Source: Bacteroides thetaiotaomicron VPI-5482
GTDB taxonomy: Bacteria > Bacteroidota > Bacteroidia > Bacteroidales > Bacteroidaceae
Reading direction: 5' to 3'
Length of the DNA: 64,000 nucleotides
Assembly (NCBI RefSeq): GCF_000011065.1
Contig: NC_004663.1
Span: forward strand, 3,720,001-3,784,000
Positions 18,692 to 27,863 of the stretch are shown piece after piece. The stretch's first letter is position 1, and every line of letters starts with the position of its first letter. The translations under genes were made by a program, and so were the position numbers. Below the pieces are notes generated by a model. The model was not told the DNA's origin, searched no databases, and worked only from the letters and a program-made list of their open reading frames with translations.

Positions 18692-20644
18692 TTACCAACC
18701 ATAATTTTGAACTAAGTTAGGATCTTTTCTCAACTCACCGATATCAATAGGCCAGAAATACATTTTGGGAGTGAAATCCCGGACAAGCACTAAGTTCTCA
18801 CTATAATAATCTACATCAGTTTCTCCATAACGGACTTTCCAACCGGTCAATGGCTGTGTCAATTCTGTTGTCGCAGTTTTCCACCGACGGACATCCCAAA
18901 AATAATGTCCTTCAAATGCTAACTCAATACGACGCTCCTGCATGATGATTTGTCGTAGACCAGTCTGAGTAGCATACTTGCTGTTTCCTACATATTGGTC
19001 CCAACTTTCTTTTACGCCTTGAAGTCCCGAACGTTCTCTCACCATATCGATCCATGGCAATACCGTAGCATAATCCTCTCCTTTTTCATTTAAAGCTTCG
19101 GCATACATCAAATACAAATCAGCCATACGGATAACAGGGAACGGATAAGTGACCGATGTAAATCCGGAAGCCGCATCGGACATGACCGTCTTGTAGTTAA
19201 CCACTTTCTTAGGCCAAATACCAGTCAGGTTCTGAGAGTGATCTGCCGGAATGGGAGACACATTTCCTCCTTTACGCGCATTCACCGAATACAAGCCCGA
19301 AAGTCCCGTCTTTCCTTGTCCGAACCAAATACCGCCGTCAAAGCCTAAGCTGGCATAATATCTGTGTTCACGTTCCAGATTCAATTTGACTGTTCCCGTT
19401 TTATAATTCAGCATAATAGTATTCTCATATCCGGGCTCAGCTTCCACCGGCGTGGGAGCCTGCACTTCAAATCTATTAGCATAATCCCATGTCTTATCTT
19501 CTTCTATAGGAACCCCATGTTTAGTATAAAATGAGTTAGTCAGTCCAAGAGAAACACCCAGATTGGTTCTGTTCGTAGCATTCTTAGCATTTCTGCCGGG
19601 AACCAAGTCACGCGGCATTGCCTGTATCTGATAGTTGTCATAAGAACCCGAACCGACCCATGACTGAGAGTTTGCCCATACCACTTCTTTGTTCCACTTC
19701 TCAGTGACAGCACCTCGCAAATTCATCATCAGCTTGTCGGACTCTGTCATGACCACAGTGGGATCATCAAAATAATATAAACCGAATCCCAAATCTTCGA
19801 GATAAGTAATGGCTTCTTTACACGCTTCGGCAGCCTTTACCCATTTCTGCTTCTTCTCCTCTTCCGTTTTAACCGGATTAAAGATTTTCACACCTCTATT
19901 ATCTGCAATTACCTCATAATCCATATTTCCATTGAACAATGGACTTGCAGCGGTTACCAGAACTTTCGCTTTCAATGCTTTAGCCATACCTACGGTCACT
20001 CGTCCCAGTTCTTCAGCTTCATTCTCTATTTTAGCCGGAACATCCGGATTAGCAATCACCTTGTCCAAAGTTTCTGTCACATAATTGAAACAACTGTCCA
20101 ATGTCTCCCGATAAGGATGCATTTCCTCCGTACTACTACTTACCGGAACATATCGATCCATAATAGGAATCGGTCCATACATCCTGATCAGATAGAAATG
20201 ATAATAAGCTTTCAAAAATTCCACTTCACCGATCCATCTGTTTTTCTCGCTATCATCCATATCCGGTGTAGTATGTATATTCTCAATCAGAATATTACAA
20301 TAAGCAATTCCCTCATATAAATGTCCCCATTGAGCACAATATGGTGAATCGGACTTTTGCAATCCTTGGGCTATATACCAGGCGCTGGTTCCCAAATAGC
20401 TCCGGAAAACATCGGAAATACAAAAATCACCGGCACCAAGCAAAGCTACATTATTTTTGAGACTTCCGTCACTAGGCATATACCTGTAGCAAGTAAACAA
20501 GACTTTTTCCGCTTCTTTTCTCAAGGCGAAAGCATGGTCTTCAATGGTCGGTATGTTATCCGGGACGATATTCAGTTCACATGATGTCAATATAAACACC
20601 GACAAACATGACAATATACATATTTTGATTTTTTTCATAACCAT
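18692..20644 (-). CDS. SusD-family nutrient-binding lipoprotein
   Basis: A 650-residue SusD/RagB outer-membrane lipoprotein forming the lid of the SusC channel. Lipobox ILTSC; tetratricopeptide-like helices through residues 50-330; and the C-terminal signature (RMADLYLMYAEALNEKG, then RRIELAFEGHYFWDVRRW) seen in almost all SusD proteins. The start at MVMKK or two codons later at MKK are equally plausible. It lies 5 bp after the SusC stop, so the two are translated from one message. Confidence 0.95.
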   Translation of the reverse strand: MVMKKIKICILSCLSVFILTSCELNIVPDNIPTIEDHAFALRKEAEKVLFTCYRYMPSDGSLKNNVALLGAGDFCISDVFRSYLGTSAWYIAQGLQKSDSPYCAQWGHLYEGIAYCNILIENIHTTPDMDDSEKNRWIGEVEFLKAYYHFYLIRMYGPIPIMDRYVPVSSSTEEMHPYRETLDSCFNYVTETLDKVIANPDVPAKIENEAEELGRVTVGMAKALKAKVLVTAASPLFNGNMDYEVIADNRGVKIFNPVKTEEEKKQKWVKAAEACKEAITYLEDLGFGLYYFDDPTVVMTESDKLMMNLRGAVTEKWNKEVVWANSQSWVGSGSYDNYQIQAMPRDLVPGRNAKNATNRTNLGVSLGLTNSFYTKHGVPIEEDKTWDYANRFEVQAPTPVEAEPGYENTIMLNYKTGTVKLNLEREHRYYASLGFDGGIWFGQGKTGLSGLYSVNARKGGNVSPIPADHSQNLTGIWPKKVVNYKTVMSDAASGFTSVTYPFPVIRMADLYLMYAEALNEKGEDYATVLPWIDMVRERSGLQGVKESWDQYVGNSKYATQTGLRQIIMQERRIELAFEGHYFWDVRRWKTATTELTQPLTGWKVRYGETDVDYYSENLVLVRDFTPKMYFWPIDIGELRKDPNLVQNYGW

Positions 20645-20649
20645 TCTTT

Positions 20650-23600
20650 TTAGAAACTTACATTTACACCAATATTGAATACACGTTGTAACGGATAATT
20701 AAGACCATTACCTGCCAATTCCACATCCCAATCCTTGAACTTACTCAAAACAAAAAGATTGGTAGAAGACATATAGAGCCTCAGATTGGACATACCCCAT
20801 TTGCTCACAATTTTTTGAGGTACTGTATATCCCAGTTCAACCAATTTCAGTCGTAAGAAGGAACCGTCTCTCATGAACCATGTACTCAGTTCTTTATTGT
20901 TGGCAACAGAAGTGGTTGACAATCTGGGCCATGTTGCATAACGATTGCGGTTACTTTCCGACCAATAGCTATTTGCAATAAATTTCACTAGTTGATTATT
21001 AGTTTTCTGAGACATCTTCGAATCTTTAAAGAATGGAGACATCTTATCATAATCAATCCAGAAAGAAGACTGCGCCGAGCCGTGGAACTGGAAATTGATG
21101 TCAAAACCTTTATAGCTAAATGTTGATCCAAAGCCATAGTTGATTTCCGGACTAGTCGGATGTCCAATAGGAACTTGATCCAATGAATTAATTACTCCAT
21201 CTCCATTCATATCCCGGTATTTGATATCTCCGGCTTTATAATCACCAAACTGTACAGGAGAGTTGGCCACTTCCGCATCGTCTATAAATAGCCCTTCCGC
21301 AATGTATCCCCACTTCTGGTTGGGCGAGTAGCCTATTTTGTATTTCCACCATTCCTTATCATACGTGTTATCTTCATATTTCAGATATTCACTATGCGCA
21401 TAGGTTAAGTTTCCGCGTACTATCAAAAAAGCGTTTTTGTTAAGGTTCTTTTGATACTTTAAATCAAGATCCACACCGTGTCCTTTGGTCTCGCCAATGT
21501 TAGCATATACGTCTGCCTGATATCCCATTACGCTTGGAATACTGGCTCTTTTCTGTAATATGTCAGTACGATGTTCTGTGAAATATTCAGCTATCAGGTC
21601 AAATCCGTAGAAAGAAGCTTCCAATGCGAAATTAGCTTTACGGGATTTTTCCCATCCAATGGCAGGATTAGCATAACGTGAAACATTTACGCCCGGTCTG
21701 CTATATTTGTTTTCATACCCGAAAGATGCTCCACCTGCATTCATATTCACATTAGACAGATATAAGAAACGTTCATCGACTCTGCCAATCTTATCATTTC
21801 CCACCAAACCGTATGAGGCTCTTAGTTTCAATTTCGTAATTTTTGAACTGAGCGGTTGGAAGAATGGTTCGTTCGAAATCATCCAGCCACCACCGACGGA
21901 CGGAAAGAATCCCCATCTGTGTTTCTTATCAAAGCGTTCGGAAGCATTGTATCCAAAATTGAACTCCGTGAAATAGCGGTCACTATAGGCATAAGTAAAA
22001 CGTCCCGACACACCCATATTTCTTGAAGGCAAGCTCTCCTGCAAAGTTTTGTAGTTTGGATTCTTACTGTCGATATACTGAGTAACGATAAGACCACCTA
22101 CGGAATGATCACCGAAAGTCTGATTATAACTGGTTCTCGTTTCGATTGTCATTACATTGTTGACAGTCTTGTCACCGGGACTAAAATCAAGGTATTCCGT
22201 TCCGGAGTCAGGATTGATGTTTTCGATAGAATATTTCTCTGTCATGAAATCATAAGAACTTAAAGCATAGTAATATGGCTTATATTGTCTGGTCTGACCG
22301 TAATATGATTTACGAGAAACGTTGAAGAAACCTTCAAATTTCAAACCTTTAGTGATAAAGTTCAAGTCCTGCGTAACACCTAATGTAGCAAGAAGAGTCG
22401 TATTCTCATATTCCTTATATCCTTTTACCATTTCAGCATACGGGTTAAGATAACTTCCGTCATCGCTGTTTCCAAAAAGAATGTGTTTGATATATTTATG
22501 TTGTTCATCGGTAGGATATACAGCGGGAAAAAGTACAGGATTAGACTTCATTACCATCTTATAAATATCCGATCCCGAATAAATAGGACCTTCATAAGTG
22601 TCAAAGATTCCACTTAAGTTTACTCTTACCTGGGTCGTTTTTGTCACATTGATGTTGACATTAGCCCTCATCTGATAAGTCTGAAGATTGATATTGTTGT
22701 TGAAGTTGTTCTTGCCGTCTACGTTGAGCAAACCCTGGTCTTTGGTATATCGCAGAGACACGTAATACGTAGCCGAATTTCCTCCGCCACTGATGCTCAT
22801 GTTGGCTCTTCCATTCCAGGTCGAGTTCTTCATTAGTTGCCTTCTCCAGTCATTTGTAGGATAAATGATAGAACCAGATCCCGGAACGGTTCTGTCTATT
22901 TTATCATCACTATACATGACAGGGGCGGAAGGATCACGTGTTAAGATGGCTTCATTATGCAATTTCATGTAAGTGACAGGGTCTGCCAACTCAATATTAC
23001 TGGTCGGACGAGAATTACTTCCCTCTATTCTTACATCAAACTTAGTTTTTCCTCTCTCTCCCTCTTTTGTCTTTACTAGAACGACGCCATTAGCTCCTCT
23101 CGAACCGTAAAGGGCCGTTGCCATGGCATCTTTCATGATTGAAAAACTTTCGATATCATCGGGATTCAAACGCCCTAAGTCCGTACTTGTAGATTCAATG
23201 TTATCAATCAGAATCAAAGGACTGGTGTTAAATCCGAAAGATGCGATACCACGTACAAAAAAGCTAGCATCGTCCGCACCCGGCTCTCCTGATGTCTGAT
23301 AAGAAATAATACCGGCTACCTGACCTGCCAATGCAGTTGTCATATTACTGCTCGGCACTCTCAGGCTCTTTGGCGAAAGTGTAGTGATAGAACCAATCAC
23401 ACTCTCCTTCTTTTGTGTTCCGAATGCCACAATTTCCACCGCATCCAGTTCATTTACGTTTTGTGAGAGTTGGATGGTAACGTTTGTTTTCCCTTTCAGT
23501 GGAAATTCTTGTGTGTTATATCCAATAAAGCTGACTACCAGCACATCCTTTTGAGGAGAAGCCATCAAAATAAACTTACCATCCAGATCTGTGACAGTTC

Positions 23601-23808
23601 CACTGGTGGGATTACTTTTAAGAGTAACATTCGCTCCAGGTATTCCTTCACCGCTCTCATCAAAGACCTGCCCGGTAATCTTAACTTTTGCATCACTTTG
23701 CTGCTGACTCTTTTCATCACCAGTCATTTTCTGTTGCCCATCTTGCGAATATGCTCCTATCGCGACAAAGCAAGCTAGCAGAAACAAATAAAACTTTTCA
23801 ATTTTCAT
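20650..23808 (-). CDS. SusC-family TonB-dependent outer-membrane transporter
   Basis: A 1052-residue SusC/RagA transporter. After the signal peptide comes a carboxypeptidase-D-like domain (~40-120; ITGQVFDESGEGIPGANVTL). The plug follows with the conserved MKDAMATALYGSRGANGVV segment, then a long 22-strand barrel ending in an aromatic residue (NVSF). It imports oligosaccharides produced at the surface by the lyases, using TonB energy. No extra N-terminal anti-sigma interaction domain is visible, consistent with regulation by the HTCS rather than an ECF sigma pair. Confidence 0.96.
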   Translation of the reverse strand: MKIEKFYLFLLACFVAIGAYSQDGQQKMTGDEKSQQQSDAKVKITGQVFDESGEGIPGANVTLKSNPTSGTVTDLDGKFILMASPQKDVLVVSFIGYNTQEFPLKGKTNVTIQLSQNVNELDAVEIVAFGTQKKESVIGSITTLSPKSLRVPSSNMTTALAGQVAGIISYQTSGEPGADDASFFVRGIASFGFNTSPLILIDNIESTSTDLGRLNPDDIESFSIMKDAMATALYGSRGANGVVLVKTKEGERGKTKFDVRIEGSNSRPTSNIELADPVTYMKLHNEAILTRDPSAPVMYSDDKIDRTVPGSGSIIYPTNDWRRQLMKNSTWNGRANMSISGGGNSATYYVSLRYTKDQGLLNVDGKNNFNNNINLQTYQMRANVNINVTKTTQVRVNLSGIFDTYEGPIYSGSDIYKMVMKSNPVLFPAVYPTDEQHKYIKHILFGNSDDGSYLNPYAEMVKGYKEYENTTLLATLGVTQDLNFITKGLKFEGFFNVSRKSYYGQTRQYKPYYYALSSYDFMTEKYSIENINPDSGTEYLDFSPGDKTVNNVMTIETRTSYNQTFGDHSVGGLIVTQYIDSKNPNYKTLQESLPSRNMGVSGRFTYAYSDRYFTEFNFGYNASERFDKKHRWGFFPSVGGGWMISNEPFFQPLSSKITKLKLRASYGLVGNDKIGRVDERFLYLSNVNMNAGGASFGYENKYSRPGVNVSRYANPAIGWEKSRKANFALEASFYGFDLIAEYFTEHRTDILQKRASIPSVMGYQADVYANIGETKGHGVDLDLKYQKNLNKNAFLIVRGNLTYAHSEYLKYEDNTYDKEWWKYKIGYSPNQKWGYIAEGLFIDDAEVANSPVQFGDYKAGDIKYRDMNGDGVINSLDQVPIGHPTSPEINYGFGSTFSYKGFDINFQFHGSAQSSFWIDYDKMSPFFKDSKMSQKTNNQLVKFIANSYWSESNRNRYATWPRLSTTSVANNKELSTWFMRDGSFLRLKLVELGYTVPQKIVSKWGMSNLRLYMSSTNLFVLSKFKDWDVELAGNGLNYPLQRVFNIGVNVSF

Positions 23809-23934
23809 AAATTATTAGATTAGTTAATGATAAATACTTGTTTTCCATTTAAAAGAGATTCTTTCTCATTTCATTCATAGGCTTTTATATTTTAGATTCA
23901 ACATTTTTCAGATTACATACAGAAACGTCTCCGA

Positions 23935-26043
23935 TTACCAACCTGCGTGCTCTTCTTTGTTTTCACTCCAATCGGCACTTCGCTTCTTTTCGCCGGTATA
24001 GTTCCATTCAATCTCGTCAGTGTATTCTTTTCCATTATATGTTGCAACGGTTTTAATTGTATTCTTACCTTGTTCCAAGGTTACATCAGCCAAGACATAG
24101 TGCACATCCGTGTAGCCTTGGCGTATACCCGTCAGTTCTTTTCCATTAAGATACACTTGCGGTGTACCTATGTTAGAATAAACAGTGACAGAAGTATGTT
24201 TTCGTTCGCGGTCGATGTTGCGACGCTGGGTCAGGTAGAGTACGGGATCTTTGCTCCAGTTAGCTTTATACCAGTAATAGGAGTCCTTTTTGATTTTCCG
24301 GTCAAAAGTGATCAACCCCTTCAAGTTACGGGCAGGTACACCGCCACGGCTCCACATCGGTACACCAAAGTCAAACATATTCCAAAGATAAGAAGCGATG
24401 ATATAGGGATGCTTTGCAATGACACTCCATTGGTATTCATGCGTCTTGGTCTGAAAAGTTTCCGGATAGAAAGACTTTCCCCAGTTCAGAGCATCACCCA
24501 GATATTCTGTCTGATGGTCCAGATTTGCATCAGCACCATATTCCGTCAACATCAGTTTCTGCCACGGGTATTTCTCCTCCAGCCCTTTTACCCAAGGCTC
24601 GATATCCTGCAACTTTTTCTCATACCATCCGAAGTAGCGGTTCATTCCCTGAATATCCGCATTTTGATTGACCGGATGCTCTGCATGGCCATAACCATTT
24701 ACAGATACAGTGTAGCGGTCAGGATCCTCTGTCTTGGCCAGATTATGCAGAGTCTGTGTCAGTCCTGCCGTATATTCGTGGGGCTGGTATACTTCATTGT
24801 GCAATCCCCATACATAAATGGAAGGGTGATTGAAACTTTGACGAATCAGTTCACGAAGCTGAGACTGTGCATTTTCGGCTTCATATCCTGTCACCCGATT
24901 CACAAAAGGAATCTCTGCCCAGATGACCAATCCCAAAGAATCGCAACGGGAATACAGGTAATCCGACTGTTGATAGTGGGCGAAACGGACAGTAGTCGCT
25001 CCGATATCCATAATCTGAGCCAAGTCGAAATCATGTTCTTTGTTGGTAAGCGCACTACCCAATCCCCACCAATCCTGATGACGGGTTACCCCATACATCG
25101 GGTATTTCTCACCATTCAAGTAGAAACCTTTGCCTGGCACAATCTCATATCTACGAACACCCAATGGCTGTACCACCTCATCAATTACTTTTCCGTCCGC
25201 CAGTAAGCGGGAAATAACCTTATATAAATAAGGGTCCTTACGTCCCTGCCACAGATGCGGTTTATTCAGTTTGAAGGTAGAAATGTAAGTCTGTGTTCCC
25301 TGCGGAGTGAGTACCAAAGGAAGGCGATGGGAAGTGACCTTCTTGCCATTCTGCGTATAAATGGTATTTTCGAGTACCAAGTCAGCAGGAGTAAGACTTC
25401 CATTGTCCAGCTTCACTTTCACTGTGATATCGGCAGAGCGTTTCGATACATTCCTTTGAGTAATATATACACCCGGAGAGGCACAATCGGTAACTGTAAT
25501 GTTATTCTGTTCAGTAATAATCAGCCATACCGGACGATAGATACCTCCGTAAACCCCAAAAAGATTGTGATTTACCGGAATCACATCAGAACGTGAAGCA
25601 TTATCCGCCTTTACCATTATCTCATTCTCAGCTCCCAGTTTCAATGCGGTTCCAATTTCAAAAGCAAAGGCGCTGTATGCTCCCCGGTGCATTCCGACAA
25701 GTTTACCGTTGACATACACTTCTGTGTTGGCGCCCACACCTTCAAAGCGAAGAAATACACGCTTCCCTTTCAACTCATTGCCAAAGAATTGTGTTTTCCT
25801 GTAATAACCAACTCCTTCATAGAAAGCATCAGCTTTTACCTGCATATCTTTAGCGTTCCAGGTATGAGGCAAGTTTACAGTTTCCCAGTCCGCATTCCAT
25901 TGAGCAGCGACCTTCACCGGGTCCTGTGAAAAAGGCCCGCGTTTGAATAGCCATCCTTCATTGAAAGAGGTCACTTCCCGGGCAGAGAGTGAAAGAATCT
26001 GCCCGATAAGCGCTGATAAAATGAGTATATATTTAAACTTCAT
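23935..26043 (-). CDS. GH2 family beta-glycosidase (beta-galactosidase-like)
   Basis: A 702-residue exported glycosidase, signal peptide residues 1-21. Domain order is GH2 sugar-binding jelly roll (~25-180), Ig-like domain (~185-300) and TIM barrel (~300-600). The acid/base Glu417 lies in WGLHNEVYQP and the nucleophile Glu501 in LTEYGAD, the canonical GH2 pair. It starts 20 bp after the GH29 gene and precedes SusC by 126 bp. Beta-galactosidase is most likely, but beta-glucuronidase and beta-mannosidase share the fold. Confidence 0.9.
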   Translation of the reverse strand: MKFKYILILSALIGQILSLSAREVTSFNEGWLFKRGPFSQDPVKVAAQWNADWETVNLPHTWNAKDMQVKADAFYEGVGYYRKTQFFGNELKGKRVFLRFEGVGANTEVYVNGKLVGMHRGAYSAFAFEIGTALKLGAENEIMVKADNASRSDVIPVNHNLFGVYGGIYRPVWLIITEQNNITVTDCASPGVYITQRNVSKRSADITVKVKLDNGSLTPADLVLENTIYTQNGKKVTSHRLPLVLTPQGTQTYISTFKLNKPHLWQGRKDPYLYKVISRLLADGKVIDEVVQPLGVRRYEIVPGKGFYLNGEKYPMYGVTRHQDWWGLGSALTNKEHDFDLAQIMDIGATTVRFAHYQQSDYLYSRCDSLGLVIWAEIPFVNRVTGYEAENAQSQLRELIRQSFNHPSIYVWGLHNEVYQPHEYTAGLTQTLHNLAKTEDPDRYTVSVNGYGHAEHPVNQNADIQGMNRYFGWYEKKLQDIEPWVKGLEEKYPWQKLMLTEYGADANLDHQTEYLGDALNWGKSFYPETFQTKTHEYQWSVIAKHPYIIASYLWNMFDFGVPMWSRGGVPARNLKGLITFDRKIKKDSYYWYKANWSKDPVLYLTQRRNIDRERKHTSVTVYSNIGTPQVYLNGKELTGIRQGYTDVHYVLADVTLEQGKNTIKTVATYNGKEYTDEIEWNYTGEKKRSADWSENKEEHAGW

Positions 26044-26062
26044 AGAATCGTTTCTTTATCAT

Positions 26063-27517
26063 TTATGTTAAAGCATCTCGATAAATACTTTTTGTTCCTT
26101 TAGCTGCACGAACTTTAAGCTGAATTACATAAGGTTCACCCGGATTCTTTTTAGGAACAGATACGTTATATTCATTGCGGGTTGTCTCAACAACAGTGAT
26201 ATCTTCACCGGTAGTCAGCAAAGTGGCTTTTTCTACTGTAATGCCTTTCGGAGTCTTTACAATCAACCGTTCACTATAAGGCTGATTGAATACTACCATA
26301 TAAACTTCATCGTTTTTACCACGTGTATAATATCCCCAGTCTTGTTTTTCAAATCCGGCATAATCGCAAGCATAAACAGCTTTTCCGTAACGATTCATCC
26401 ACTTACCAATCGCTGTAGCCATTGCTTTCTCTTCGGGACGGAAATCACCATCTGCCTGAGGCCCGAAGTTGACAACCATGTTTCCACCCATGGAAACAGC
26501 GTGTACAATGCGGTCAATGACTTCAATCGGAGTTTTCACATAGCTCAATGACCAGTCTTTGTGATATCCCCATTGATTTTCGGGTATAGTCATGCAGGCT
26601 TCCCAGTCCCACTGTGTAACTTTGAGATCTTTCACCGGATCGGGCAAGCGGCGTTCGTAGCCGGATTCGTAGTCACCCATCAGACGACCATTGCTATCAA
26701 AATGTCGCTTTCCTTTGTCATCAGCACGTAAGCGGCTATTGATGGCAACACCCGGAACGAGTTCCTTCAACATTTGTTCTGCATGAGCTGTCCACCAACC
26801 ATTCTTTTTAACGCTGGCATCCCACGTACCATCAAACCAGAAGTCCTTAACGGTCGGGTAACGTGTTGCCAGTTCTTTCAGTTGATTGTCGGTAAATTCA
26901 AGGAAACGGCTGAAGGCGATGCTATCTTCTTTGGATTTTATATCATAACGATAATCCGGATTACTCCAGTCCATCACTGAGAAATAGAAGTGTACATCAA
27001 TTCCTTCGTCATTATAGGCTTTCACCAACTCGCCCAATATATCACGCTTATATGGGGTATTTGCTACGGTATATTTAGTATACTTACTAGGCCACAGACA
27101 GAAGCCTTCATGATGTTTCGTTGTAATCTTGACATACTTAGTACCCATTTCTTTGGCCATCTTTGCCCATTTCTTCGCATCAAATTTCGTAGGGTTCCAT
27201 TGATCCATCAGTTTCAGCCATTCATCAGCAGGTACTTTTGCCCAGCTTTTCAGCCATTCGGCAGCTCCGCCATATACTTTTCCATTCCACTCTCCCCCGG
27301 GGATAGCATACAGTCCCCAGTGGATGAAGGCACCCAAACGATTGTCACGGAACTTCTGCATGGCAGGGTCTTGCCGTTTACCTTCATTCGTAGCTCCATA
27401 TTTCAAAGGAATTTCCTTCTTTGCTTCTTGAGCAAACGTTACAGAACTGACAGTAATCAATAATAAGAGTAATGTTATTAATCTGCTTTTCATGCGATAA
27501 ATTATTGTGTTTTTCAT
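26063..27517 (-). CDS. GH29 alpha-L-fucosidase
   Basis: Exported alpha-L-fucosidase of family GH29 removing terminal fucose. The family blocks GAFIHWGLYAIPGGEW, KHHEGFCLWPSKYTKY and DFWFDGTWD are all present; Asp229 in WFDG is the nucleophile. The open frame reaches further upstream (to 27652), but those codons give no signal peptide and lie above a -7 promoter match at 27569-27576. I therefore take the ATG at 27517; 27493 is also possible. The chosen start gives a clear signal peptide ending TFA-Q. It heads the GH29-GH2 pair. Confidence 0.9.
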   Translation of the reverse strand: MKNTIIYRMKSRLITLLLLLITVSSVTFAQEAKKEIPLKYGATNEGKRQDPAMQKFRDNRLGAFIHWGLYAIPGGEWNGKVYGGAAEWLKSWAKVPADEWLKLMDQWNPTKFDAKKWAKMAKEMGTKYVKITTKHHEGFCLWPSKYTKYTVANTPYKRDILGELVKAYNDEGIDVHFYFSVMDWSNPDYRYDIKSKEDSIAFSRFLEFTDNQLKELATRYPTVKDFWFDGTWDASVKKNGWWTAHAEQMLKELVPGVAINSRLRADDKGKRHFDSNGRLMGDYESGYERRLPDPVKDLKVTQWDWEACMTIPENQWGYHKDWSLSYVKTPIEVIDRIVHAVSMGGNMVVNFGPQADGDFRPEEKAMATAIGKWMNRYGKAVYACDYAGFEKQDWGYYTRGKNDEVYMVVFNQPYSERLIVKTPKGITVEKATLLTTGEDITVVETTRNEYNVSVPKKNPGEPYVIQLKVRAAKGTKSIYRDALT

Positions 27518-27568
27518 ACTTATTTTATTGTCTTTGATTCTATGTATTAAAACAGAATGAAAGCATTG

Positions 27569-27576
27569 CAAAAATA
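27569..27576 (-). promoter_or_regulatory. Candidate promoter for GH29-GH2
   Basis: The minus strand reads TATTTTTG, a match to TAnnTTTG. Transcription would start near 27562, giving a leader of about 45 nt to the ATG at 27517. It is the main reason for rejecting the longer reading frame. Confidence 0.5.
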
Positions 27577-27753
27577 GGAGACCTATATGACATCCATAAA
27601 CACAAATTTTGCAAAAAGAACATTTCTGCATCCACATGGAAGATTTGGTCACCTATAATGGAAGATTTGGATACATCGCCCTTCTTTTTCTGCACAAATG
27701 ATGTTATCCAACGTATAGCAACCTATAGGCAGACATTGGGGGGATTAATACCT

Positions 27754-27855
27754 GGTTTGTCAGGTATTAACAGCTGATATATCAGGTATTAACAACTGAA
27801 TTGTCGGATATTAATAGCTGATATGCCGGATATTAATACTTGAGAAGTCAGGTAA
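27754..27855. repeat. Tandem array of 22-bp units between HTCS and GH29
   Basis: Four units of exactly 22 bp start at 27754, 27776, 27798 and 27820, followed by a partial fifth. The consensus core is TCAGGTATTAACAGCT, with TCGGATATTAATAGCT in later units. The first core also pairs with TAATACCTG just upstream (27746-27754). It begins about 180 bp upstream of the GH29 promoter and ends 9 bp from the HTCS stop codon. Confidence 0.75.
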
Positions 27856-27863
27856 TGAAACAA

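Noticed and set aside
23947..25206. Long plus-strand open frame (419 codons) opposite the GH2 gene
   Set aside because: It lies entirely within a clear GH2 gene with intact catalytic residues, and its translation has no recognisable domain. It is a by-product of codon bias on the other strand.
27518..27652. 45-codon N-terminal extension of the fucosidase
   Set aside because: Cys- and Met-rich without a signal peptide, and crosses a -7 promoter match; the start at 27517 gives a normal signal peptide.
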